A DNA stretch of 64,000 nucleotides. It comes from Hyphomicrobiales bacterium. GTDB taxonomy: Bacteria; Pseudomonadota; Alphaproteobacteria; Rhizobiales; Rhizobiaceae. The DNA lies in the NCBI GenBank assembly GCA_900469615.1, contig UBYA01000022.1, forward strand, positions 65,679 to 129,678, read 5' to 3'. Both the position numbers and the translations under genes were made by a program. The notes beneath the pieces were generated by a model that did not search any database, was not told where the DNA came from, and saw only the letters and a program-made list of their open reading frames with translations. This document shows, one piece after another, positions 18,908 to 27,071 of the stretch. Position 1 is the first letter of the stretch; each line of letters begins with the position of its first letter.

Positions 18908-19933
18908 GTGAATCTGAAACAGCTATCGCAAATGCTCGGGCTGTCGCAGACGACAGTCAGCCGGGCTTTGAACGGGTATCCCGAAGTGAACCACGAGACT
19001 CGCGAGCGCGTTCTCAAAGCGGTTCGGGAAACCGGCTACCGACCCAATAAAGCGGCTCAAAGGCTTGCGACCGGTAAGGCGGGCTCGATCGGGCTTGTCA
19101 TGCCGACGTCGCCCGGAAACTCATCCGACGTGCATTTCAGCGAGTTCCTGACGGGGCTGGGCGAGGAAGCCCTGCGGCACGACTTCCATTTCGTGCTGAC
19201 GCCTGCCGACCCGAACGACGAAGTCGGCGCCTTGAAACGGCTGGCTGCCAGCGGCAATGTCGATGCCCTGTTCGTCAATTACATGCGCGGGCACGATCCG
19301 CGCCTGGAAATGCTGAAGACGCTGTCCATGCCTTTCCTCGTACATGGACGTTCGATCGGCCCGGAGCCGGATTATCCTTTCCTCGACCTCGACAACGAAG
19401 CCGCCTTCTACGATGCGACGAAATTGCTTCTGCAACTCGGACACCGGCGCTTTGCCCTGCTGAACGGCCCCATCTACCTCGATTTCGCCATCCGCCGAAA
19501 GAACGGCATGGAAGCTGCCCTCGCAGAACGGGGCCTGACGCTGGAGGAGGCTTACGTCAGCCACACGCCGATGACCGACGAACAGGGCCTGCTGGCGATG
19601 GAGCGCATCCTGCAACTGGAAAAACGCCCGACCGCCGTGCTCTGCTCCAGTACCGTGCTGGCACTCGGCGCCGTTCGCGCCATCAATCAGCTCGGGCTCA
19701 AGCTGGGCGAGGACATTTCGCTGATCGCCCATGACGACGTCCTGACGCTTTTGAAGCCGGAAAGCTTCACCGTGCCGCTGACGACCACCCGGTCATCGCT
19801 GCGGGCTGCGGGCGTGCGCATCGCCGAGCGGCTGATCGGCGAAATCAAGCATACCGACACGTTTCCCGCACAGGAATTGTGGAAGGCCGAATTGATCGTT
19901 CGCGCCTCGACCGGCGTCGCGCCGGCCGATTGA
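18908..19933 (+). CDS. aglR: LacI-family repressor of the alpha-glucoside operon
   Basis: A 341-aa transcription factor. The DNA-binding helix-turn-helix starts at once (NLKQLSQMLGLSQTTVSRAL), followed by the hinge (RPNKAAQRLA) and a sugar-binding periplasmic-binding-protein-like domain. The start is taken as GTG at 18908, because GGAGGAG lies ten bases upstream and LacI proteins normally begin directly at the helix-turn-helix; a frame from 18875 would add 11 unusual residues. It is divergent from aglE and probably represses both genes through the two AAAGCGCTTT sites until an alpha-glucoside binds. It converges on folD with only seven bases between stops. Confidence 0.93.
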   Translation: MNLKQLSQMLGLSQTTVSRALNGYPEVNHETRERVLKAVRETGYRPNKAAQRLATGKAGSIGLVMPTSPGNSSDVHFSEFLTGLGEEALRHDFHFVLTPADPNDEVGALKRLAASGNVDALFVNYMRGHDPRLEMLKTLSMPFLVHGRSIGPEPDYPFLDLDNEAAFYDATKLLLQLGHRRFALLNGPIYLDFAIRRKNGMEAALAERGLTLEEAYVSHTPMTDEQGLLAMERILQLEKRPTAVLCSSTVLALGAVRAINQLGLKLGEDISLIAHDDVLTLLKPESFTVPLTTTRSSLRAAGVRIAERLIGEIKHTDTFPAQELWKAELIVRASTGVAPAD

Positions 19934-19940
19934 CGCCGGC

Positions 19941-20840
19941 TCAAAATTTCGGCGGCTGCCGGCCCGCGGCGCGATAGGCTGCGATGACGGTATTGGCCAT
20001 CAGCATGGCGATGGTCATCGGTCCGACGCCACCCGGAACGGGTGAAATGGCGCTGGCGACGTCGGAAACTTCCGCATAGGCGACATCACCCACCAGCCGG
20101 CTCTTGCCTTCGCCCCGCTCGGGCGCGTCGATACGGTTGATGCCGACATCGATCACGGTCGCGCCCGGCTTGACCCAATCGGCCTTGACCATCTCGGGAC
20201 GGCCGACGGCCGCCACCAGAATATCGGCGCCCCGCGCCACGGACGCCAGATCCTTCGTGCGCGAATGCGCCGTCGTCACCGTGGCGTTGGCGTTGAGCAG
20301 CAACTGCGCCATCGGCTTGCCGAACAGGTTGGAGCGGCCGATAACGACGGCATTCAGGCCGGAAAGATCCTGGCCATGGATGGCGCGCACCAGCAGCATG
20401 GCGCCGGCCGGCGTGCAGGAGATGAGGCCGGTTGCGAGATCGCCGGTTGCCAGCTTGCCGGCATTGACCACATGCAGGCCGTCGACATCCTTTTCCGGCC
20501 GGATCGACTGGATGATCGCATCGGAATCCAGATGCTTCGGCAATGGCAGCTGCACGAGAATGCCGTGAATGGAGGGGTCCGCGTTCAGCGAGGCCACCAG
20601 GCTCGCAAGCTCCTCCTGCGTCGTCTCGGCGGGCAGCGTGTGCTGGATGGAGTTGAAGCCGCATTCCTTGGCCATGCGGCCCTTGGCGCCGACATAGGTG
20701 TGGCTGGCCGGATCGTCGCCGACGATGACGACCGCAAGCCCGGTCTTCACACCGGCATCCTTTTCAAGCCCCGCCGCTGCAGCCTTCACAGCCTCGATCA
20801 CCGAAGCCGCCGCTTTCTTCCCGTCGATCACTGTCGTCAC
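19941..20840 (-). CDS. folD: Bifunctional methylenetetrahydrofolate dehydrogenase/cyclohydrolase
   Basis: Interconverts methylene-, methenyl- and formyl-tetrahydrofolate. The 299-aa protein has the FolD blocks VIVGDDPASHTYVGAKGRMA (with the catalytic-region Tyr/Lys), GILVQLPLPKHLD, VIGRSNLFGKPMAQLLL and the C-terminal PVPGGVGPMTIAMLMANT. The GTG start at 20840 is preceded by GGGAGA at six bases and gives the usual length; the longer frame from 20939 has no support. It appears to be monocistronic. Confidence 0.97.
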   Translation of the reverse strand: MTTVIDGKKAAASVIEAVKAAAAGLEKDAGVKTGLAVVIVGDDPASHTYVGAKGRMAKECGFNSIQHTLPAETTQEELASLVASLNADPSIHGILVQLPLPKHLDSDAIIQSIRPEKDVDGLHVVNAGKLATGDLATGLISCTPAGAMLLVRAIHGQDLSGLNAVVIGRSNLFGKPMAQLLLNANATVTTAHSRTKDLASVARGADILVAAVGRPEMVKADWVKPGATVIDVGINRIDAPERGEGKSRLVGDVAYAEVSDVASAISPVPGGVGPMTIAMLMANTVIAAYRAAGRQPPKF

Positions 20841-20957
20841 GCTCGTCTCCCGATCATGAATTCGGTGGCAATCTACAGGCCATCGGCCCGGCGGAATTGC
20901 CTGCCAACGCCCTATGGTGTCTGAAAGCGGTAATTGCAAGGGAAAACGGGAAGGCGG

Positions 20958-22964
20958 TCAGCCATGGTCATGATGCCGGCGCGCGGCATAGGTTTCGACC
21001 TTGGCGCGCAGAGCCGCCAGCTCCTGCCGGATACGGATCCACTCATCCGCGATATCCGCCTGGCTTGCGCTATCCAAAGCAGGCGGCGATGGCTCAACCA
21101 TGATATCGGGCAGCTCCATGCCGTCATCGTGGCGCAAATCGGGAGCTGGAACGGTTCCGCGTTTCACGGAATCGCTGAACTGCTCCATCTCTCTGCCCTT
21201 ATGCGATTCCGGACGGGAAACCGTTGCGCAATTTTCCTGGAATTGCTCTGGAGGAACGATGCTATCGTCCGCTGCAGGCTCCTCCGCCGGTTCCGCGCCG
21301 GCCAGCCGCTTGAGCAGGAACACGGCGCAAAGCGCCAGACCGAGACCCGCAAGGAAGCCGATCGCCTGATTGCCCGCGAGATGATCGTCCAGCGGTGCGA
21401 TGGAGGCCACAGCCTGGGAAAGCACCATCAGCGGCGGGCTGGCTTCAGGCACCGTCATGGCGGCGCTCTGCTGGTCGGCCTCATACCGCGTCTGCGCAGC
21501 GGCAACTGCATCCTGCAGCTGCGCGAGGCTGACGAGATCGACATCGCTATCCTTGCGGCCGATATCGGTCATTTGCGCCGAGAGAGCCGCCTGCTTTTCG
21601 AGAGCTGCCTTCACATCGGCTTCGCTGCTGACGGCGAGCCGCTGCAGCTGGCTGCGAATAGTGGCGGCAAGATCGTCGACCGTCGCCTGCTGTGCAAGCA
21701 GGCGCGGGTGGCGTGGACCCAGCTGCACCGAAAGCTGGGAGAGTTGCGCCCTGGCGGCGCTGTAGCGGCCGCGCAGATCGTCGAGGCCGGCGGACGAGAG
21801 ATCGGCCGGCAGAGCGCCGCTCAGCACGGAGGCCGGCGTTGCCGACCGGACCGCCGAAAGGCGTGCCCTGGCGGAGCGCACCGCCTGATCGGCCGCCTTT
21901 ATCTCGCCGTCCAGTTGCTGACGCTGCTGCTGAAGCGTCAGCGCTGCCGCGATCTTGTCTTCGCCGTAGCGCGCCTTGAATTCGGTCAACGCCGCGGAAG
22001 CGCGGTCGAAGTCCTTGCGGCTGCGATCGACAGTCGTTTCGCGCGCCGCCAATGGGCCTGCAGCCTTCATGACGGCAGCGTCATAGAGAATGGCGAACGC
22101 CAGCCGATTGGCAATATCGGCCGATCTGACCGGATCGCCCGTTGTCGCGATCAACCGCAGCAGGCCGGTCTGGCCGTCTATGCCGACGGCAATGCCTTTG
22201 CGAAGAGCCGCCTGCGCGCGCGAGGGCGCATCGGATGCGTTGCCGCTGCCGGACAGCAGATCGACGGCGACACCGAGGGCGCCGGTTCGCGCGCCGGTAA
22301 ATTCCGGATCGCGATCGAGCTTCATCCTTGCGACGACATCGGACAGTATGGACGGAGCAAGGGCACGCTTCGCTGCGACATCGAGAAGGGCCTGGCGCGC
22401 AGCGCCCTCGCCTGCCGCATGCAGGATGGCCTGCGACATGTAGAGCGGCGGCGGGGCAAGCAAGGTCGGAACGACGGCTCCCGTCAGCGCGGTCGCGACG
22501 ACGAAGGCCAGAGAACGGATACCGAGAGACCAGCGCCCCGTACGCGGCGGACGCGTGAGGTCGATAGGTGCGGCCACCGGGCGCGGCGGCTCCGTTATCC
22601 CCTCAAGCAGGTCGGGTACGATGTCCGGCAGATCGGGCATGGGCTCGGATGCCTGCTCCCGCACTTGCCCGGATTCCGCATGACGAGGGAATGGATCGGG
22701 ATCGACGTATCGGGCGGCGGGCCGGACCTCCTGTGGCGCTGCCGACATCGGCGCTCTTCGGCCCGACACCGGATAGGGGTCGCCATCCAGCATTCTGCGC
22801 AGGATGGCGCGCAGTTCCACGTCGCGCGGATCGTCGGAGTTGGCAGCGCTGGGCAGGCCGCCTTCCTCCTCAAGGGGAAGAGCATGCCGGCCGGCCCGTC
22901 GCGAAACCTCGAAGGCTTCCGCATCGTCTGGGTGGAATCCGGTTCTGGCTTTGCTTTCAGACAT
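20958..22964 (-). CDS. Wzz/GumC-like polysaccharide chain-length or export protein without kinase domain
   Basis: A 668-aa inner-membrane protein. A proline-rich, variable N-terminal cytoplasmic part (1-145) precedes a first membrane helix at about 150-172 (GIRSLAFVVATALTGAVVPT). A Wzz-like periplasmic domain with long coiled coils follows (about 270-470, including the GumC-typical LGPRHPRLLAQQATVDDLAA), then a second helix (AIGFLAGLGLALCAVFLL) and a 100-residue C-terminal tail. Unlike ExoP-type proteins it has no Walker A tyrosine-kinase domain. A role in chain length or export of a surface polysaccharide is likely. The WecG-like gene upstream fits this, and the polymer is unknown. Confidence 0.75.
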   Translation of the reverse strand: MSESKARTGFHPDDAEAFEVSRRAGRHALPLEEEGGLPSAANSDDPRDVELRAILRRMLDGDPYPVSGRRAPMSAAPQEVRPAARYVDPDPFPRHAESGQVREQASEPMPDLPDIVPDLLEGITEPPRPVAAPIDLTRPPRTGRWSLGIRSLAFVVATALTGAVVPTLLAPPPLYMSQAILHAAGEGAARQALLDVAAKRALAPSILSDVVARMKLDRDPEFTGARTGALGVAVDLLSGSGNASDAPSRAQAALRKGIAVGIDGQTGLLRLIATTGDPVRSADIANRLAFAILYDAAVMKAAGPLAARETTVDRSRKDFDRASAALTEFKARYGEDKIAAALTLQQQRQQLDGEIKAADQAVRSARARLSAVRSATPASVLSGALPADLSSAGLDDLRGRYSAARAQLSQLSVQLGPRHPRLLAQQATVDDLAATIRSQLQRLAVSSEADVKAALEKQAALSAQMTDIGRKDSDVDLVSLAQLQDAVAAAQTRYEADQQSAAMTVPEASPPLMVLSQAVASIAPLDDHLAGNQAIGFLAGLGLALCAVFLLKRLAGAEPAEEPAADDSIVPPEQFQENCATVSRPESHKGREMEQFSDSVKRGTVPAPDLRHDDGMELPDIMVEPSPPALDSASQADIADEWIRIRQELAALRAKVETYAARRHHDHG

Positions 22965-23164
22965 GGCGGGTTATCTCGCACGCACGGTCCGCGACCGATG
23001 CAAATGGTTAACCCACTTTAAAATTTCATGCCAAAGAAAGAGTTAACGCCGCGCCCGTAAATACCCGAACAACTCCAGGAAAGCGCGCATCGGTTTCTCG
23101 TCCGGAATTGCGGAAAGGCAAAAGGACAGAGCGTTTTCGCGATTCGAAGAAAAGCGGAAACGCT

Positions 23165-24073
23165 CTAACTCGCTAACTTATCCGGAGATGCGATGCGCCG
23201 CTGCGGCAAGCGCTGCGGCTCGGCGCGCAGGGCGCGCTGCTTGCGGCCGAACTGATGCCGGACGACCTGGTAGAGGAAGAGCGGCACGCCCAGCATGTAG
23301 CGCCGCCATAGCCTGCTCGGCTCCAGCATCAGCCGGAACAGCCACTCGCTGCGCAATGCGCGCACGAGCGCCGGAGCCCTCGGCACCGTCCCGGACACGA
23401 AATCGAACAAAGCGCCGACGGTCAGCACCAGCCGGGCATGTTGCGGCCCGATATGTTCGGCAACCCATTTTTCCTGAAGCGGCGTTCCCATGCCGACGAT
23501 CAGTACATCGATCTTCTGGCGGGCGATTTCCGCCGCAAGGGCATTGCTTCTCGAGGGATTGAAGAAGCCATCGGAGACCACGACGAACTGGTGCCACGGC
23601 GCATGCTGGCGAAATTTCTCCGCCGCCTGCTCGACCACGGAGCGTTTGCCGCCGATGAGGCCGATCCGCTTCGGCCGCTCCATGAAAGTCAGCAGCGCGG
23701 GCACGAAATCCGTGCCGTTCAGATTGGCCGGGAAAGGCTCTCCGTGCGCCACGCGCGAGGCGATATCGAGACCGACGCCGTCGGGGAGCACCAGATTGCG
23801 CTCCAGGACATTGCGATAGTTTTCGTCCCGCAGCATCACCAGCATGTTATGGGCATTGACGAAAGAGATCGAGGTTTGCCCGACCGACAGGCACGCCAGT
23901 TCGTTGACGAAGGTCAGCGCGTCGTCCCAGTTGAGATCGCACACCGGCAGATCGAAGATCATGCGGCGTGACGCAACGACGGCAAAATCGGCTACCTGGT
24001 TCAATCCAACAACCTCCTGCCCGACGCCGCAAACGCGCCTGGCACCGGTGATAACGGGAGCATGCCCCTTCAC
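23165..24073 (-). CDS. WecG/TagA/CpsF-family glycosyltransferase (GT26)
   Basis: A transferase that adds a sugar such as N-acetylmannosamine(uronate) to a lipid-linked intermediate. Family blocks visible are TSISFVNAHNMLVMLRD, LPDGVGLDIASRV (the active-site-type DG and Asp), GLIGGKRSVVEQAA, VLIVGMGTPLQEKWVAEH and VGALFDFVSGTVPRAP near the membrane-binding C-terminus (SEWLFRLMLEPSRLWRRY). The frame reaches 302 aa from 24073; the first 37 residues look atypical and an ATG at 23962 would give 265 aa, so the start is uncertain. It precedes the Wzz-like gene by about 200 bases on the same strand. Confidence 0.85.
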   Translation of the reverse strand: MKGHAPVITGARRVCGVGQEVVGLNQVADFAVVASRRMIFDLPVCDLNWDDALTFVNELACLSVGQTSISFVNAHNMLVMLRDENYRNVLERNLVLPDGVGLDIASRVAHGEPFPANLNGTDFVPALLTFMERPKRIGLIGGKRSVVEQAAEKFRQHAPWHQFVVVSDGFFNPSRSNALAAEIARQKIDVLIVGMGTPLQEKWVAEHIGPQHARLVLTVGALFDFVSGTVPRAPALVRALRSEWLFRLMLEPSRLWRRYMLGVPLFLYQVVRHQFGRKQRALRAEPQRLPQRRIASPDKLAS

Positions 24074-24205
24074 CGGTCAGCGGCACTGCGACAACGAGAC
24101 ATCGCTCGGAGAGGTTTATAGCAGGGCAAATCCAACTTTCCGTTAGGATGGAAGGTCGAATTTGCGGGAAACAGGTCAACTTCTGTTAAGCATGCCGTTC
24201 GCCGG

Positions 24206-24733
24206 TTATTCGACCGGCACCTTGTCCTTGGCCGCATCCTGCACGATCTTCACCGGCTTGACCGTTCTCCTGCCGATGCTTTCTCCGCCATGGGTTTCTT
24301 CCTTGGAGAGGTAGTCGAGCTGCTCGATCAGCACGTCGGCGACATAGTCGCCGCCGAGCCGCTCGTTCATCCGCTTCTTCAGATCGCTGCGGAAGGCGGC
24401 GACGTCGAAGCTCTGCGCGTTGGAAATATCGATCGCCTTGTTGCCGATCAGCAGCGAAAAGAGTTCGTCGGTCGTGAGCTCCGGCAAGGGTATCTGCAGC
24501 GCATTTGCCTTGCCCTTGTCCATCATGAAGGAGATGCGTGTCAGGAAATAGCCGGTCACCTGGCCGTTGGCGATGACGGGGACGTTGATCGACTCGCCCT
24601 TGACGAGCTCCTGCTGCGCCTTCTTGGCGTCGTCAGGGCTGATCGCGGGCGCCGTCGCCACCTGCACCGAAAAATAGACCGAGGCCAATGTGACGGCACA
24701 GACCCACAGGCCGGTGAGAACGAGCTTGATCAT
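24206..24733 (-). CDS. Conserved single-pass membrane protein of the flagellar cluster, function unknown
   Basis: A 175-aa protein with one N-terminal membrane helix (about 3-25, LVLTGLWVCAVTLASVYFSV) and a periplasmic remainder. The later part (about 60-140) is weakly FliL-like in layout: VPVIANGQVTGYFLTRISFM, then a Ser/Asp-rich middle and a helical RSDLKKRMNERLGG. It is the last gene of the fliR-side operon and overlaps the gene before it by four bases, so it is co-translated with flagellar genes. I infer a stator- or basal-body-linked role; no family is certain. Confidence 0.7.
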   Translation of the reverse strand: MIKLVLTGLWVCAVTLASVYFSVQVATAPAISPDDAKKAQQELVKGESINVPVIANGQVTGYFLTRISFMMDKGKANALQIPLPELTTDELFSLLIGNKAIDISNAQSFDVAAFRSDLKKRMNERLGGDYVADVLIEQLDYLSKEETHGGESIGRRTVKPVKIVQDAAKDKVPVE

Positions 24734-25116
24734 CCGGCCTCACGGACGCGGAATTGCTCCTGCGAATAGGTGCCGTCCGCATCGGCGTTCTGCACGGCAT
24801 TCTTCAAAATCTCGGCGACGGCGCGCACGGCTTCGAGATGAGCCTCGACGCGGCGGGCGTTCAGAACCAGCTTCTTCTTCAGATCATGCAATTGCTCGAT
24901 ATGGGCGGCGGCGAGATCGGCCGGATCGGTATCGCGAAACAGCATCGACAATTCGTAGAGGCAGCGGCTCTTGTGCGCGTTCGATACCTTGAGATCGAAC
25001 TCCGGGTCGGTGCCGATCCGGTTGTTCTCGTTGTCGATGATCATCTCCAGCCGGCCAAGGACAGACTTGATCCGATAGTCCTGCGACATCATTTCCATGT
25101 TTGTTACCTCGCTCAT
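24730..25116 (-). CDS. Small helical flagellar-cluster protein, possibly FlgN-like export chaperone
   Basis: A 128-aa, almost wholly helical protein (YRIKSVLGRLEMIIDNENN; LHDLKKKLVLNARRVEAHLE) with no signal or membrane segment. The size, helical content and ending (QEQFRVREAG) resemble FlgN-type chaperones that keep the hook-filament junction proteins FlgK and FlgL soluble before export. That assignment is a suggestion from shape and place, as no motif proves it. It overlaps its upstream (cheL-like) and downstream neighbours by four bases each, indicating coupled translation. Confidence 0.65.
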   Translation of the reverse strand: MSEVTNMEMMSQDYRIKSVLGRLEMIIDNENNRIGTDPEFDLKVSNAHKSRCLYELSMLFRDTDPADLAAAHIEQLHDLKKKLVLNARRVEAHLEAVRAVAEILKNAVQNADADGTYSQEQFRVREAG

Positions 25117-25709
25117 GCTTTCTGGGACGTCAACGAATTCTGGTTGGTGATGCTCTTGCTGCCGTCGTTGTCGGCATCATTGGCAGCCAGCGTCTTGCGC
25201 TGAAAGTCGGTGATCGCGCTCAGCGCCATCTTCTTGTCGTTCTCATCGGTCGCGGAGTGGACGGCGCCGGTATTGCGCATCTTGTCGACCTGCTCCTGGT
25301 ACATCTTTTCGGCGATGCCGACGCCGCCGTTCTTGGCGAGCGTGTTGCCCAGCTGCTCGGCCATCATGCCCTTCCAGATCTCGCCGGCCGACCCCTTGCC
25401 GTAGAGCGTCTCGCTGCTCGGCAGCATGTTCTTCACGAAGTTCTGCAGCACCATAGCCTCGAACTTGCGATAGACCTGCGGAACCTTCGTTCCGGCCGCA
25501 TGCGTATTGGCATTGCCGAGACCGGCCTGGGTCGCGGCACTGTTGAGCGCGTCCACCGTCGCCCCGAAGCCGTTGCCGTTTTCGGCGAGGCTGGTGGCGG
25601 CAAAGGCGGCCCGGTTGGCGGCAAGCTTGGCTTGCGCGGCCTCCACATCGGCGGGATTGGCCGCCTTGACGACATCGAGGACCAAATCACTCGGAGGCGA
25701 AATAGCCAC
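25113..25709 (-). CDS. cheL: Rod-binding, CheL/FlgJ-N-like protein
   Basis: A 198-aa protein whose residues about 85-150 form a rod-binding domain: QVYRKFEAMVLQNFVKNMLP, then GSAGEIWKGMMAEQLGNTLA and GGVGIAEKMYQEQ. This corresponds to the N-terminal scaffold half of FlgJ; the muramidase half is missing, as in Caulobacter and rhizobia where the gene is called cheL. Peptidoglycan opening is probably done by the transglycosylase at 34953. The GTG start at 25709 is supported by AAGGAG eight bases before; the longer frame from 25763 is not. Confidence 0.85.
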   Translation of the reverse strand: MAISPPSDLVLDVVKAANPADVEAAQAKLAANRAAFAATSLAENGNGFGATVDALNSAATQAGLGNANTHAAGTKVPQVYRKFEAMVLQNFVKNMLPSSETLYGKGSAGEIWKGMMAEQLGNTLAKNGGVGIAEKMYQEQVDKMRNTGAVHSATDENDKKMALSAITDFQRKTLAANDADNDGSKSITNQNSLTSQKA

Positions 25710-25840
25710 GTCACGTCTCCTTCTGCTGTCGAACGGCCTGAAAACGCGCGGCACGGCGCTCATTCCCAGGCATGTCGAATCAAACTGTCAGAGCAGAACG
25801 GCAACCCAACGGTGCGAATCCTGCTCCATGATCGTGACGA

Positions 25841-26260
25841 TTATGGTTTTTGAACCTTGCTGGAGGCTGGCGTTGCGCCGGCGAAGCGCTGGTCGATGAT
25901 GTCGTAGACCGCATTGTCGTCGGCCTCCCGCGTTTCCAGTTCGCGGGCATCCTTCATATGCTCTTCCAGCCGGTCGGCCTTGGTGCGCTCCTGCTGGACC
26001 TTCATCTGAATGAGCGTCTGGATGCTTTCCAGCTGCTGGTCCTTGATCATCAGGCGGCCGTAGCGGTCGGCATAATGGATCGAGAATGCCATGTGCACGG
26101 GATCGACCGAGCCGATGGCATCCATGACCCGCTCCATCGATTCCGTGACCTCGGAGCGCTGACGGGTCGTATCGGCCAGCTCGTTTTCCGCTATTCGCTC
26201 CAGATGCCGCTGCACCGCCACCAGGCGCTTCAATTTTTCAGAACGGTTTTTCTCCGCCAT
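25841..26260 (-). CDS. FliJ-like coiled-coil protein
   Basis: A 139-aa, highly charged helical protein (KLKRLVAVQRHLERIAENEL; QLESIQTLIQMKVQQERTKA) with heptad-like spacing through most of its length. Size and place just after fliR suggest the export-apparatus stalk or escort protein FliJ, which joins FliI to FlhA. Sequence alone cannot prove it, because FliJ is poorly conserved. It is 58 bases from fliR on the same strand and 131 bases before cheL. Confidence 0.6.
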   Translation of the reverse strand: MAEKNRSEKLKRLVAVQRHLERIAENELADTTRQRSEVTESMERVMDAIGSVDPVHMAFSIHYADRYGRLMIKDQQLESIQTLIQMKVQQERTKADRLEEHMKDARELETREADDNAVYDIIDQRFAGATPASSKVQKP

Positions 26261-26318
26261 CGCCTACCTACCTGCCGGCTGCACCCGAATCGGACTGCGT
26301 GCTCTTTCCGCTTGCGGG

Positions 26319-27071
26319 CTAATGCCCGTTGAAGACGGTGAGGAACGAACTGGAAAACTGACTGACCAGCGCCGCGATGCTGAGATAGAGCATGAACAGC
26401 CCTCCCATCAGCAGATACGGCGTGGAAATGAAATAGATCGGGATCTGCGGCGCCAGCTTGTTGATGAAACCGATCGAAATCTGGAACATCAGGCCGTAAA
26501 GCAGGAACGGGCTCGCCAGCCGCAGCATGATGAAGAAGGTGGTTTCCAGCGTATCGGTGATAGAGATCAGCGCGGCGCGCGGCTCGATGTGACCGCCCAG
26601 CGGAATGATGGAATAGGAATCGACCAGCGCCTGCAGGACATAATGATGGAAATCGAGGATGAAGAGGATCATGAGCCCGCAGAAGCTGATGAGGCTGGTG
26701 AGCGAGGTTTCGCTCGCATCCTCGATGATGTCGGCGCCGGCCGGTGCGTTGAACCCGATCAGCATCGATATGATCGTGCCGGCGAACTGCAGGCCCAGCG
26801 TGTAGATCCGGGCCATCATTCCGTACATCAATCCGATGACCGCCTCGGTGAAGATCAGCCCGATAAAATTCGCGTCGCCCTTCGACACCTGCGGATAGAT
26901 CGTGTTCCATAGCAGCGGCAGAATAGCCAGCGACAGCGCGACCGAGAGGAGCAGCCGAATCTGCCCGGGAACACGGCCCGAGGAAAATCCCGGAAGGACC
27001 ATCATGCAGCCGCCGATGCGGCAGAAGGCGACGAACAGCGCCAGAATGGTCCCCTGGGGGTCGGTTATCAT
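26319..27071 (-). CDS. fliR: Flagellar type III export membrane protein FliR
   Basis: A 250-aa polytopic inner-membrane component of the export gate with FliP and FliQ. Landmarks are the early RIGGCMMVLPGFSSGRVPGQ and RLLLSVALSLAILPLLW, then EAVIGLMYGMMARIYTLGLQ and the C-terminal QISIGFINKLAPQIPIYFIS, all typical of FliR. It begins four bases inside the end of flhA, so the two are co-translated. Confidence 0.97.
   Translation of the reverse strand: MITDPQGTILALFVAFCRIGGCMMVLPGFSSGRVPGQIRLLLSVALSLAILPLLWNTIYPQVSKGDANFIGLIFTEAVIGLMYGMMARIYTLGLQFAGTIISMLIGFNAPAGADIIEDASETSLTSLISFCGLMILFILDFHHYVLQALVDSYSIIPLGGHIEPRAALISITDTLETTFFIMLRLASPFLLYGLMFQISIGFINKLAPQIPIYFISTPYLLMGGLFMLYLSIAALVSQFSSSFLTVFNGH

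Noticed and set aside
20841..20957. Tetrahydrofolate or other riboswitch ahead of folD
   Set aside because: I could not find a conserved aptamer-like fold in the short leader.
20934..23021. 695-codon plus-strand frame opposite the Wzz-like gene
   Set aside because: The minus strand has membrane helices and a GumC-typical coiled coil; the plus translation shows none.
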